Assembly (NCBI GenBank): GCA_002691835.1
Contig: NZJA01000010.1
Coordinates: 1 to 10,539 of the forward strand
Origin: Planctomycetota bacterium
Lineage (GTDB): Bacteria; Planctomycetota; UBA8108; UBA1146
Length of the DNA stretch: 10,539 nucleotides
Direction of reading: 5' to 3'
Shown: positions 1 through 6,230 of the stretch, piece after piece
Position numbering within the stretch: position 1 is the first letter of the stretch
How the letters are laid out: the number at the start of each line of letters is the position of its first letter
Position numbers and translations under genes: made by a program
The notes under the pieces: model-generated
Databases searched by the model: none
What the model was told of the DNA's origin: nothing
Seen by the model: only the letters and a program-made list of their open reading frames with translations

Positions 1-896
1 AGGGGACTGCCTTCGTTGCAGAACAGAAGATCGGGGTTGAAGATTCCAGACTCCGGCAAGGTTTCTTCTCCAGTAGCGGTCACATTAGCCAGAATCATGC
101 CTGCTGAACCTTGATCTGGAAAAGGTGCAGGGGGATCGAATTCGCAGCCGCGGAGTTCTCGGTTCCAGGCTTCAGCGGCAGGATCCAGGAGGGGTTTCAT
201 TGGAGCCCCGGCAAACCGTTGCATCAGCTCATCCCAATCCCCTCTTTGAAGAGGAGTATGTGGTTGCCGCGACTCACGGAGCAGGATCTGGATTTGTGTC
301 CGATCCGCTTCGTCGAGGATTTTATCAAGGTTTCTAAGCAGGGAGTCCCGACGTTTTTCCAAGGGGGGAACAGATTTCTCCCATTGCTTCAGAAATCTCT
401 GATATTCGCCGCGTAACTGCGCAATCCGGGTTTCAGCGGCCGCCGTACTCTCCAAATCTTCCTGAGTGATCGACTTCTCACACTCCTGTCTTTTTTGAAT
501 CCAATCTTGATGGCGACGGTTTAGATCTTGCAGTGCAGATCCTCCGGGTAATCGAGGTGGAGTCAGAATCAATGCAGGAATTCCCAGATCTCTGGCACAG
601 GAGAGCGATTGAAGAACACTGTCCAGTGCCGCCCTCGATTCGCTCTCGTCGAGTCCATCCAACTGCGGTAGCCGAGGGGGACGGCCGGGGAGGAATGGTT
701 TTTCTGGGACAGGAGCGGTTGCCGCAGGAATCGAGTGTTGGGCTCCGATAATTTCCCGGACGATCTGCGGCCAATGATCGAGAGGGTCTTCAACACTGAG
801 GATGATGCCCTCAATGTGGGTATCGAGAACCATTCTCAGGCGTTCATCCAGTTGGGAGTCCGCCCAGGGCACCCAGCGGGTAGTCAGACACAGCAT
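1..896 (-). CDS. TIM-barrel sugar isomerase/epimerase-like protein, C-terminus beyond window
   Basis: An uninterrupted minus-strand frame of 298 codons opens with ATG at 896-894 and runs off the left edge. A purine-rich stretch (AGGAAAGG) lies just upstream of the ATG. The order of elements resembles the xylose isomerase-like TIM barrel (AP endonuclease 2 superfamily): a first strand at residues 2-9, a strand-helix unit at 29-50, a strand LGIPALILTPP at 104-114, a strand QIQILLRES at 201-209, PMKPLLDPAAEAW at 232-244 and a strand near 266-272. Two features are odd. A long charged helix, probably coiled coil, sits between strands three and four (about 125-200). The usual Asp-x-x-His metal motif reads LDPAAEAW, so the histidine is missing. 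The protein may be a non-catalytic or altered member. Its substrate is unknown. It is divergent from gmhA and has no visible functional link to it. That the frame is coding is fairly sure; the family is a moderate-confidence reading. Confidence 0.62.
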   Translation of the reverse strand, partial: MLCLTTRWVPWADSQLDERLRMVLDTHIEGIILSVEDPLDHWPQIVREIIGAQHSIPAATAPVPEKPFLPGRPPRLPQLDGLDESESRAALDSVLQSLSCARDLGIPALILTPPRLPGGSALQDLNRRHQDWIQKRQECEKSITQEDLESTAAAETRIAQLRGEYQRFLKQWEKSVPPLEKRRDSLLRNLDKILDEADRTQIQILLRESRQPHTPLQRGDWDELMQRFAGAPMKPLLDPAAEAWNRELRGCEFDPPAPFPDQGSAGMILANVTATGEETLPESGIFNPDLLFCNEGSP

Positions 897-930
897 GGGT
901 TTCCTTTCCTCTAGAGATCGTGAGGCGAAG

Positions 931-958
931 TAGTCAGGCTCCAGTAGTCAGGCTCCAG
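931..958. repeat. 14-bp perfect tandem repeat, two copies
   Basis: The unit TAGTCAGGCTCCAG occurs at 931-944 and is repeated exactly at 945-958. A partial, diverged third copy (CAGTCGAG) follows at 959-966. It lies in the 171-bp gap between two divergent genes, so it could be a short replication-slippage duplication or a pair of direct binding sites. The sequence alone does not decide between these. Confidence 0.8.
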
Positions 959-1053
959 CAGTCGAGTTTGAGAGCATTGCCAGAATCAGGGGAAGAGCTT
1001 CCTTCGGCAAGATCCTACCCCCAGAGTTGAGGGGATGTATCCTGACTCTCGTC

Positions 1054-1061
1054 AGGAAGGA
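1054..1061 (+). promoter_or_regulatory. Ribosome binding site of gmhA
   Basis: AGGAAGGA ends six bases before the ATG at 1068. The upstream in-frame ATG at 1035 has only a G-run directly touching it and no properly spaced site. This decides the start at 1068. Confidence 0.7.
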
Positions 1062-1067
1062 ACCGAA

Positions 1068-1721
1068 ATGTCCAAGGATGCACACCCGGATACGGATTCA
1101 GAGTCCCTCGTCGGAGATCTGACTCGCTCTCTGGAGGAATACCGCCAGAGAAGTCAGGTGGCGATCTCCGCGATCGATGTCGCTGCGGTTTCGCTGTGGA
1201 CCGTAGAGGTCTATCAGGCTTGGCGAGATGATCGCCAATTGCTGGTCTTCGGAAACGGCGGCAGTGCTGCCACGGCTTCTCACCTTGCGGAAGACCTTGC
1301 GACCTATGCGATCCCGTTTTCAGAGCCTCGTCGTCTGAAGGTCTTGTCTTTGAATGACAGTCCTTCAACGTTGACAGCATTAGGGAATGACATCGGTTTC
1401 GAAGCGATTTTTACCGAGCAGGTTCAGCAATGGGCTCGTCCTGGAGATCTGGTCCTGACGATGAGTGGCTCCGGAAACTCTCCGAATCTTGTGGCCGCCA
1501 TCGAAAAGGCTCGTGAGTTGGGCTGCCAGACTTCTGCAATGACCGGATTCTCCGGTGGAAAACTCAAGAGTCTGGTGCAACATCCTCTACATGTTGAAAT
1601 TCATGAGATGCAACCTGCACAAGATGCCCACATGATCATGACCCATATGATCATCGATGGATTTCGAACTCTCGTTCGCAATGAATTGGCCGAGAATGAG
1701 AATGGCGGTACCGAAGGGTGA
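1068..1721 (+). CDS. gmhA: Phosphoheptose isomerase (GmhA-type SIS domain protein)
   Basis: GmhA converts sedoheptulose 7-phosphate to glycero-manno-heptose 7-phosphate in the cytoplasm, the first step towards ADP-heptose for the LPS core. With the start at 1068 the protein has 217 residues, a little longer than typical GmhA. The SIS phosphosugar loop FGNGGSAATASH spans 61-72, and the second sugar-binding segment MSGSGNS spans 132-138. The zinc ligands of GmhA proteins can be placed at His72, Gln185 and His193. The usual Glu four residues after the first His is Asp76 here, as in some other GmhA-like subgroups. An alternative ATG at 1035 would add 11 residues but lacks a ribosome binding site. 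The stop overlaps the GTG start of gmhB by four bases, implying translational coupling and supporting the heptose assignment. DiaA-like or other SIS proteins are less likely because gmhB follows directly. Confidence 0.85.
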   Translation: MSKDAHPDTDSESLVGDLTRSLEEYRQRSQVAISAIDVAAVSLWTVEVYQAWRDDRQLLVFGNGGSAATASHLAEDLATYAIPFSEPRRLKVLSLNDSPSTLTALGNDIGFEAIFTEQVQQWARPGDLVLTMSGSGNSPNLVAAIEKARELGCQTSAMTGFSGGKLKSLVQHPLHVEIHEMQPAQDAHMIMTHMIIDGFRTLVRNELAENENGGTEG

Positions 1722-2287
1722 AAGAACAGCGGGCGATTTTTCTCGATCGGGATGGAGTGATCAATGAGTTCGTCCTTGAGGCGATTCGGGATCCCGAAGA
1801 GTTTCGCTACTATGAGTTCACCGCAACTGCACTGAGACGCTTGGGAAAACTGGGTTGTCCAGTGGTGGTGGTCACCAATCAATCGGCCATTGGTCGCGGT
1901 TGGACCACAGAGTCGATCGTTGGGCAGATTCATCAAAGACTTATGGCAGATTTGAACACTTGGGGGGTGGAAGTCCTGGCAATTAAGCACTGCCCGCACC
2001 ATCCCGACGACGGTTGCCGCTGTCGAAAGCCTGATTCGGGGATGCTGGAAGAAGCATCCCGTGAATTCGGAATCGACCTCGCTTCTTCGATCATGGTGGG
2101 AGATTCTGTCGTCGACATGCAGGTCGCGGATAAACTGAAGATGAAAAGAATCCGTGTGAAAACCGGGAGAGGTGAATCTCCCTTACCTGCCGATCTGGAG
2201 ATTGACGCCCATGTCAAAGACCTTTCAGAAGCTGTGGATTGGATCGCATCATGGTTAAAAGAGAACCCGCCAAGTCCTGTTGGATAA
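1718..2287 (+). CDS. gmhB: D-glycero-D-manno-heptose 1,7-bisphosphate 7-phosphatase (HAD-IIIA)
   Basis: GmhB removes the 7-phosphate from heptose 1,7-bisphosphate in the cytoplasm, giving heptose 1-phosphate for ADP-heptose synthesis. The 189-residue length is normal for the family. HAD motif I is LDRDGVIN (9-16) with nucleophile Asp10 and acid/base Asp12. Motif II is VTNQS (52-56). The structural zinc loop CPHHPDDGCRC supplies Cys92, His94, Cys100 and Cys102, a GmhB hallmark. It is followed by Lys104 and the acidic motif MVGDSVVD (126-133). The start is GTG at 1718, which overlaps the end of gmhA (GTGA). Upstream Shine-Dalgarno matches are poor, so translation probably depends on coupling. 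The heptose 7-phosphate kinase and adenylyltransferase (HldE, or HldA with HldC) are not in this window. The 3' end overlaps the next gene by 37 bases. Confidence 0.92.
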   Translation: MKEQRAIFLDRDGVINEFVLEAIRDPEEFRYYEFTATALRRLGKLGCPVVVVTNQSAIGRGWTTESIVGQIHQRLMADLNTWGVEVLAIKHCPHHPDDGCRCRKPDSGMLEEASREFGIDLASSIMVGDSVVDMQVADKLKMKRIRVKTGRGESPLPADLEIDAHVKDLSEAVDWIASWLKENPPSPVG

Positions 2288-3834
2288 ATACCTACTCCTT
2301 CATCTCCGTCTGGTGTGCAGGGATTGTGCTGCTCGCCACGCTTGGGTGTCAGGTCACTCCGGATATTGCAGAGAATGATCTTCAGAAGCGCATGCGGTTT
2401 TTTAATGGTGAAACAGGCCAGGAAACGGGTATTGAAACGGTCGTCGATGATCTTGCTCAACGGGATGTGATCTTCGTGGGCGAAACTCATCTCGATCATG
2501 AAACCCATCGACTTGAGCTGGAGCTGGTTCGTCAACTTCACGATCGTCACCTCGAAACAGGTCGCCCGATGGTCATCTCAATGGAGATGTTCAGCCGAGA
2601 TGTTCAGCAGGTCGTCGATGGATATCTTGTTGGAGAGATTTCTGAATCTGATTTTCTTGAGAACTCCAATCCATGGGGGAACTACCACACCGGTTATCGA
2701 GCCATCGTTGAGTGGGCCAAAGATCACAGTGTTCCTGTCGTGGCTGCCAATGTTCCTTCTTCTGTCTGGCGAAAAGCGGCATTTGGCGGTGGTTTGGGTG
2801 CGCTCTCTGAAGAGGAGAGATCGACGATCGCGCGTGATCTGTTACCTGGAACTGAGAGATATTGGCAGCGCTACGATCGTACCGTTCGTGGACATGGCCA
2901 TGCACCCGCTGCAGGAACTCCTGAGGACCGGGTCGAAAAGGTCCAAAGTCTCTGGGATAACACGATGGCTGAATCGATTCATAAAGCGATGAGCGCAAAC
3001 CCTCGGACAGTGGTAGTGCATTTGAATGGGGGCTTCCACAGTCTTGAAAAGGATGGCTCGGTTCATCAGCTCAAGTTACGAAATCCTGATCTCTCGGTGG
3101 GAACGGTAGATATCGTTCCTGTGTATGATCTTCCATCTGTGGAAGTCAGCGTCGACAGATATCGAGCGGACTGGTTAGTTCGGACGCAGGCAGTGGCTCG
3201 CGGGAGGCACTCAGGAAGTCAGGCGATTCTTTCGCCGCGTCCCCTTCGTTACCGGATCGATCTGGCGGACACCTATGGAGAAAAGGTTCCGGCTCTCATT
3301 TGGCTGGGATCGGCTGCTTCGGATCCGGCGAAGGAGATGGAGCGCCTTAGGGATTTACATGGAAAGAGTCTGACCATCGTTGTTGTCGAGCAAACTTATT
3401 CTTCCGGAAAAGGGGGGGACTGGTTGGCCAAAGATCATCGGATTGAAGATTTGTCAGTTTTGGATTTCGGCCTTGATCGTTTGCGACAGCAACTTCTTCT
3501 TCATTACGACATCGATCCCGCTCAGATGATTCTGGCCGGGACTGGAGCTGGAGCAGAGGTGATCCTGACCTGTGCTGCCGGTGATCAGGATTGGCCGCAT
3601 GCAATGGTGGCGACCGAGGCGGGGACTGGCTGGTTTGGTATGGAGGGACTCTCTGAGCCTCCCAAAGATCGACATCCGGGACCTGGAGTTCACGTCATCG
3701 GTATCCTGGATCATGAATCGGCCTGGCAAAAAGAGATCGAAACCCGGAAAGCCGCCGGTGAGCCGATGCGCTGGACGGGGGCTGAGGAAGACCGGAATCC
3801 CGAAGATCTTCTTCATGAGTTGCTGGGCGCATAG
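2251..3834 (+). CDS. ChaN-domain lipoprotein fused to a degenerate alpha/beta-hydrolase-like domain
   Basis: The 527-residue protein starts at ATG 2251; an in-frame TTG at 2239 is less attractive. Residues 11-33 form a hydrophobic export signal ending in ATLGC, so Cys33 is the likely lipidation site, although Thr at -3 is not an ideal lipobox. Residues 60-310 match the ChaN family (DUF399), linked in some bacteria to haem or iron uptake. Its motifs are VGETHLDHETH (76-86), ISMEMFSRD (109-117), NYHTGYRAIVEWA (144-156) and VVVHLNGGFHS (254-264). Residues 345-490 look like an esterase-type alpha/beta hydrolase: strand ALIWLGS, strand TIVVVEQ, and LAGTGAGAEV (428-437) where the nucleophile elbow belongs. 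Glycine replaces the usual serine in that elbow, so hydrolase activity is doubtful. The start lies inside gmhB, so it is probably co-translated with gmhAB. The ChaN call is firm. The C-terminal fold is inferred from pattern only. Confidence 0.8.
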   Translation: MVKREPAKSCWINTYSFISVWCAGIVLLATLGCQVTPDIAENDLQKRMRFFNGETGQETGIETVVDDLAQRDVIFVGETHLDHETHRLELELVRQLHDRHLETGRPMVISMEMFSRDVQQVVDGYLVGEISESDFLENSNPWGNYHTGYRAIVEWAKDHSVPVVAANVPSSVWRKAAFGGGLGALSEEERSTIARDLLPGTERYWQRYDRTVRGHGHAPAAGTPEDRVEKVQSLWDNTMAESIHKAMSANPRTVVVHLNGGFHSLEKDGSVHQLKLRNPDLSVGTVDIVPVYDLPSVEVSVDRYRADWLVRTQAVARGRHSGSQAILSPRPLRYRIDLADTYGEKVPALIWLGSAASDPAKEMERLRDLHGKSLTIVVVEQTYSSGKGGDWLAKDHRIEDLSVLDFGLDRLRQQLLLHYDIDPAQMILAGTGAGAEVILTCAAGDQDWPHAMVATEAGTGWFGMEGLSEPPKDRHPGPGVHVIGILDHESAWQKEIETRKAAGEPMRWTGAEEDRNPEDLLHELLGA

Positions 3835-3878
3835 ATTCGCTGGATCCCATCGTCGAGGACTTTCGGATCGTTGGCTGG

Positions 3879-4529
3879 TTACCCGAGATACTTGAGTGCG
3901 ACGAAGCCAAGAATGCCGAGAGCGAATGCGCCGAGCGTGAGCCAGCCGAACCAACGATCGATGAACTCCTTGACCTGATCACCAAAGATTCGAATCAGAA
4001 TCCCCTCGGCCAAAAATCGGGTCCCTCGACCCAGAAGACTGGCGCTGATGAAGATCAGGATGGGCATCCCTGCTGCTCCCGCAGCAATGGTGAAGATCTT
4101 GTAGGGGATGGGAGTCAGGGCTGCAGCGAGAACAGCCAGGAAACCGATCTCCAGAAAGCTGTCGGCTACCTTGGCATAAGTTTCATGCGCATTGAAAAAA
4201 TCAAGAATGGCCATCCCGATCGTGTCAAAAGCCCAGACACCGATCATGTAACCCAGCAACCCTCCGGCCACCGAGGCCACCGTGGTCATCAGAGCGAGTG
4301 GAATCGCCCGTCGAGGATTTCCGAGTCCAAGAGCGATCAGCAGGGGGTCGGGTGGAATCGGAAAAAAACTGGATTCGGCAAAAGAGACGATTGCCAGAAC
4401 AGCCGGCCCTCTGCGGGTGTTTGCCTCGTCAAGAATCCGTTGATAGAGACGTTTGAGGTAGCCACCCCGTCCCTGTGATTCATCGGGAGAGGTTTTTTCC
4501 TGGGATTCAGCCATGGATATTGGACTCAT
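3879..4529 (-). CDS. DedA/VTT-family membrane protein (YqaA-like)
   Basis: The 216-residue protein has four or five hydrophobic segments at about 42-69, 76-105, 127-150, 153-167 and 195-212, so it is an inner-membrane protein. Motifs match the YqaA-like branch of the DedA superfamily: FAESSFFPIPPDPLLIA (50-66) with the conserved acidic residue and prolines, TPIPYKIFTIAAG (139-151) and GRGTRF (167-172). DedA-superfamily proteins are linked to lipid flipping (undecaprenyl phosphate, phosphatidylethanolamine) and envelope homeostasis; the substrate of this one is unknown. The start is uncertain. ATG at 4529 gives 216 residues and ATG at 4514 gives 211. Neither has a clear ribosome binding site, and both lie within the 3' end of thiE, which suggests coupled translation. 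It converges on the ChaN gene across a 44-bp gap in which I see no convincing terminator hairpin. Confidence 0.85.
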   Translation of the reverse strand: MSPISMAESQEKTSPDESQGRGGYLKRLYQRILDEANTRRGPAVLAIVSFAESSFFPIPPDPLLIALGLGNPRRAIPLALMTTVASVAGGLLGYMIGVWAFDTIGMAILDFFNAHETYAKVADSFLEIGFLAVLAAALTPIPYKIFTIAAGAAGMPILIFISASLLGRGTRFLAEGILIRIFGDQVKEFIDRWFGWLTLGAFALGILGFVALKYLG

Positions 4530-5616
4530 TGGGAGCGTTGATTTTCAGGTGGGCCTGAATTTTTGCGGAAAGGTGCTCTGCCGCGGCAAATGGATCTTCA
4601 CGGCTGATGATTCCAGTGCAGACCGCAACCCGATCTGCACCTGCAGCCAAAACGACATCCAGTGTGGTGTCTTCCACTTTTCCAATCGCATAGCCGGGCA
4701 GGGGTGAAGCCTTTTGTGCTTCGAGAATGTAGTCAGTTCCGACTGCTCGTCGATGCTGTTTTGTTTGAGTCTCATGGATGGGCCCAACGCCAAGATAGTC
4801 TGCGCCGAGTGTTGCAGCCTGTGCGGCCTGTTCTGCACAGTGCGTCGAGAGTCCAATGATGGCATCTGGTCCGAGGATTTTTCGAGCTTCATGCGGTGCC
4901 AAATCCTTTTGTCCCAAATGAACACCATCTGCACCACTGAGTTTGGCGATCGTGACATCATCATTGATCAGCAACAGGGCATCATGGGCGGAGGTGATAC
5001 CCCTCAATCTCCGAGCCATATCGAGGATCTCCCCGGTCGGCCGATTTTTTTCTCTAAGCTGGACGATGCTGGCTCCGCCGCGGAGAGCGGCTTCGGTCGT
5101 TTCGTAGAGATCTCCATGGCAGAGGGATTCTGTCACCAAGAGGTAGAGTCTTCTTTCCGCCAGAGACGGTCCCCTATGGAAAAGCCCCTGCATGACACTG
5201 TCCTGCGAATAGATGCCGTATCGGATTTCTTGCATGGAATGCGAGAGGTCCGCATCAATCAGGCGTAACAGCTCTTCGATGGACCGGGCAGATTCACGGC
5301 AACGGGACAGATTTGCTGCCAGGTGAGCCTGCAAGTTTTCGTGTTTCCCTGCCCCCGGGCGATCCAGTAAGGGATCTCCTGAGAGGTCTCGATAGGGGGT
5401 CAGGCGACCGACCTTTGATTCGAGCTTCTGTCTCAGCGCTCCGCATCTCCTGCGAAGATCCTGCCAACCAGCAGCGAGAACAGGATTTTGCAGGTGAAAG
5501 CGGGTCGGATCCTCGACTGTCCGAAGGCCTTCCGTCAGCCGTTGGAATGTCGCATCCAGAGTCCTGAGGACACCAGAGTCTGGGATTCCGGGTTCGTTTG
5601 TTGCAGTCTTATTCAT
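4507..5616 (-). CDS. thiE: Thiamine-phosphate synthase with N-terminal ThiD2-like domain
   Basis: ThiE joins hydroxymethylpyrimidine diphosphate to thiazole phosphate to give thiamine phosphate. The 369-residue protein is much longer than stand-alone ThiE (about 210). The ThiE barrel lies at about 155-355: LYLLVTE (157-163), VQLREKN (185-191), LLINDDV (215-221), GADGVHLGQKDL (228-239), IGLSTH (254-259), DYLGVGPI (273-280) and AVCTGI (331-336). Residues 18-140 resemble the ThiD2 domain found fused to ThiE in several bacteria and thought to act as an HMP-phosphate kinase: RTLDATFQRLTEGLRTVED (18-36), YRDLSGD (75-81), a second helix pair (about 100-120) and RYGIYS (132-137). The fusion could carry out two successive pyrimidine steps. 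Two usually conserved spots differ: GPIHETQTK where GPIFPTxTK is common, and IGKV (311-314) where IGGI is common. ATG at 5616 follows TCCTCC (plus-strand sense, 5627-5632), a good ribosome binding site. No TPP riboswitch is seen in the short leader. Confidence 0.9.
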   Translation of the reverse strand: MNKTATNEPGIPDSGVLRTLDATFQRLTEGLRTVEDPTRFHLQNPVLAAGWQDLRRRCGALRQKLESKVGRLTPYRDLSGDPLLDRPGAGKHENLQAHLAANLSRCRESARSIEELLRLIDADLSHSMQEIRYGIYSQDSVMQGLFHRGPSLAERRLYLLVTESLCHGDLYETTEAALRGGASIVQLREKNRPTGEILDMARRLRGITSAHDALLLINDDVTIAKLSGADGVHLGQKDLAPHEARKILGPDAIIGLSTHCAEQAAQAATLGADYLGVGPIHETQTKQHRRAVGTDYILEAQKASPLPGYAIGKVEDTTLDVVLAAGADRVAVCTGIISREDPFAAAEHLSAKIQAHLKINAPNESNIHG

Positions 5617-5706
5617 AAAGACAGAGTCCTCCGGATAGAGGGTCTCATCAAGCTATCCCATTCTGCTCCCCTCCGCCTGCCCGGGACCTTACACTGAAGA
5701 TCGTTT

Positions 5707-5711
5707 GGAGG
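5707..5711 (+). promoter_or_regulatory. Ribosome binding site for the TTG start at 5718
   Basis: GGAGG at 5707-5711 is six bases upstream of TTG at 5718. No ATG occurs near the start of this frame, so the site supports a real TTG initiation. Confidence 0.7.
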
Positions 5712-5717
5712 TATCCC

Positions 5718-6230
5718 TTGCGAGTCCTGCTGGTGCTCTCTTCTGTCATTCCCGGATTTCCGCTGCTGTTGCACGGGCGATACGCCTATGGGCTCCTGCT
5801 CTTCCTCTTTGGATCAGCAAGCTGGATTCTGCACCTCGCCTCGCATCTGCGGGTGGGAGAGGACCGAGGACTGTTTCTGGGAGTCAGTCTTGTGAGTGGA
5901 CTGGTTTGCAGTGCATTGACCATCCGCTGGGCGGTTCATTGGACTTCTGGGGAACGAATTGAGAAAACTCGCAGGGAGGTTGAGTCTGCTCTCGATGAGG
6001 CTCAGCGCAGTTACCTTCGTGGGCGTCTGGAAGAAGCGCGAGTTTCTCTGGATAAGGGCCTGAAGATGGATGCCCGTGATATTGATCTGCTTTTTCTAGA
6101 TTGGCAGATCGCGCGGAAACTTGGTGACGAGGGGCGCGCACGTCGAAGTCGACGTCTTTTGCGCAAGCATGATCTGGATGAAAAATGGCTCTGGGAGGTC
6201 CAGAGAGAGGAGTTGGCCCGTGGTCGATGA
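5718..6230 (+). CDS. Unrecognised membrane protein with C-terminal TPR-like helices
   Basis: I do not recognise a named family. The 170-residue frame starts at TTG 5718 behind a well-spaced GGAGG. The N-terminal half holds three hydrophobic segments, at about 2-19, 23-42 and 51-75, so it is predicted to be an inner-membrane protein. The second half (about 80-165) is charged and helical. Residues 90-135 read like a tetratricopeptide pair: ALDEAQRSYLRGRLEEA is followed by a helix ending near ARKLGDEGRARR, with the small/large alternation typical of TPRs. This suggests a protein-binding cytoplasmic domain. The stop overlaps the purM start by 11 bases, so the two are probably co-translated, although no functional link to purine synthesis is evident. 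That the gene is real is supported by its ribosome binding site, its domain architecture and the overlap. Confidence 0.78.
   Translation: MRVLLVLSSVIPGFPLLLHGRYAYGLLLFLFGSASWILHLASHLRVGEDRGLFLGVSLVSGLVCSALTIRWAVHWTSGERIEKTRREVESALDEAQRSYLRGRLEEARVSLDKGLKMDARDIDLLFLDWQIARKLGDEGRARRSRRLLRKHDLDEKWLWEVQREELARGR
6206..6212 (+). promoter_or_regulatory. Ribosome binding site of purM
   Basis: AGAGGAG lies seven bases before GTG at 6220 and inside the 3' end of the preceding gene. It fixes the purM start at 6220; other in-frame starts further upstream would add residues not expected in PurM. Confidence 0.75.

Noticed and set aside
1035..1067. Longer gmhA start at ATG 1035
   Set aside because: There is no spaced ribosome binding site, whereas ATG 1068 has AGGAAGGA at an ideal distance.
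1933..2550. 205-codon minus-strand open frame
   Set aside because: It is antisense to gmhB and the ChaN gene and shows no domain signature.
3835..3878. Bidirectional terminator between the ChaN and DedA genes
   Set aside because: Only a 5-bp GATCC/GGATC pairing with a long loop is visible, and there is no T-tract.
4714..5268. 184-codon plus-strand open frame
   Set aside because: It lies entirely opposite the clear thiE coding frame, has no ribosome binding site and does not resemble any family.
5617..5717. Possible TPP riboswitch in the thiE leader
   Set aside because: The leader is only about 100 bases. It has a TGATGAGACCC stretch, but lacks the paired CTGAGA and ACCTGATC-type core spaced as in THI elements.
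6121..6219. Longer purM reading frame beginning near 6121
   Set aside because: It would overlap the preceding gene by over 100 bases and add residues unlike PurM; GTG 6220 has a strong ribosome binding site.
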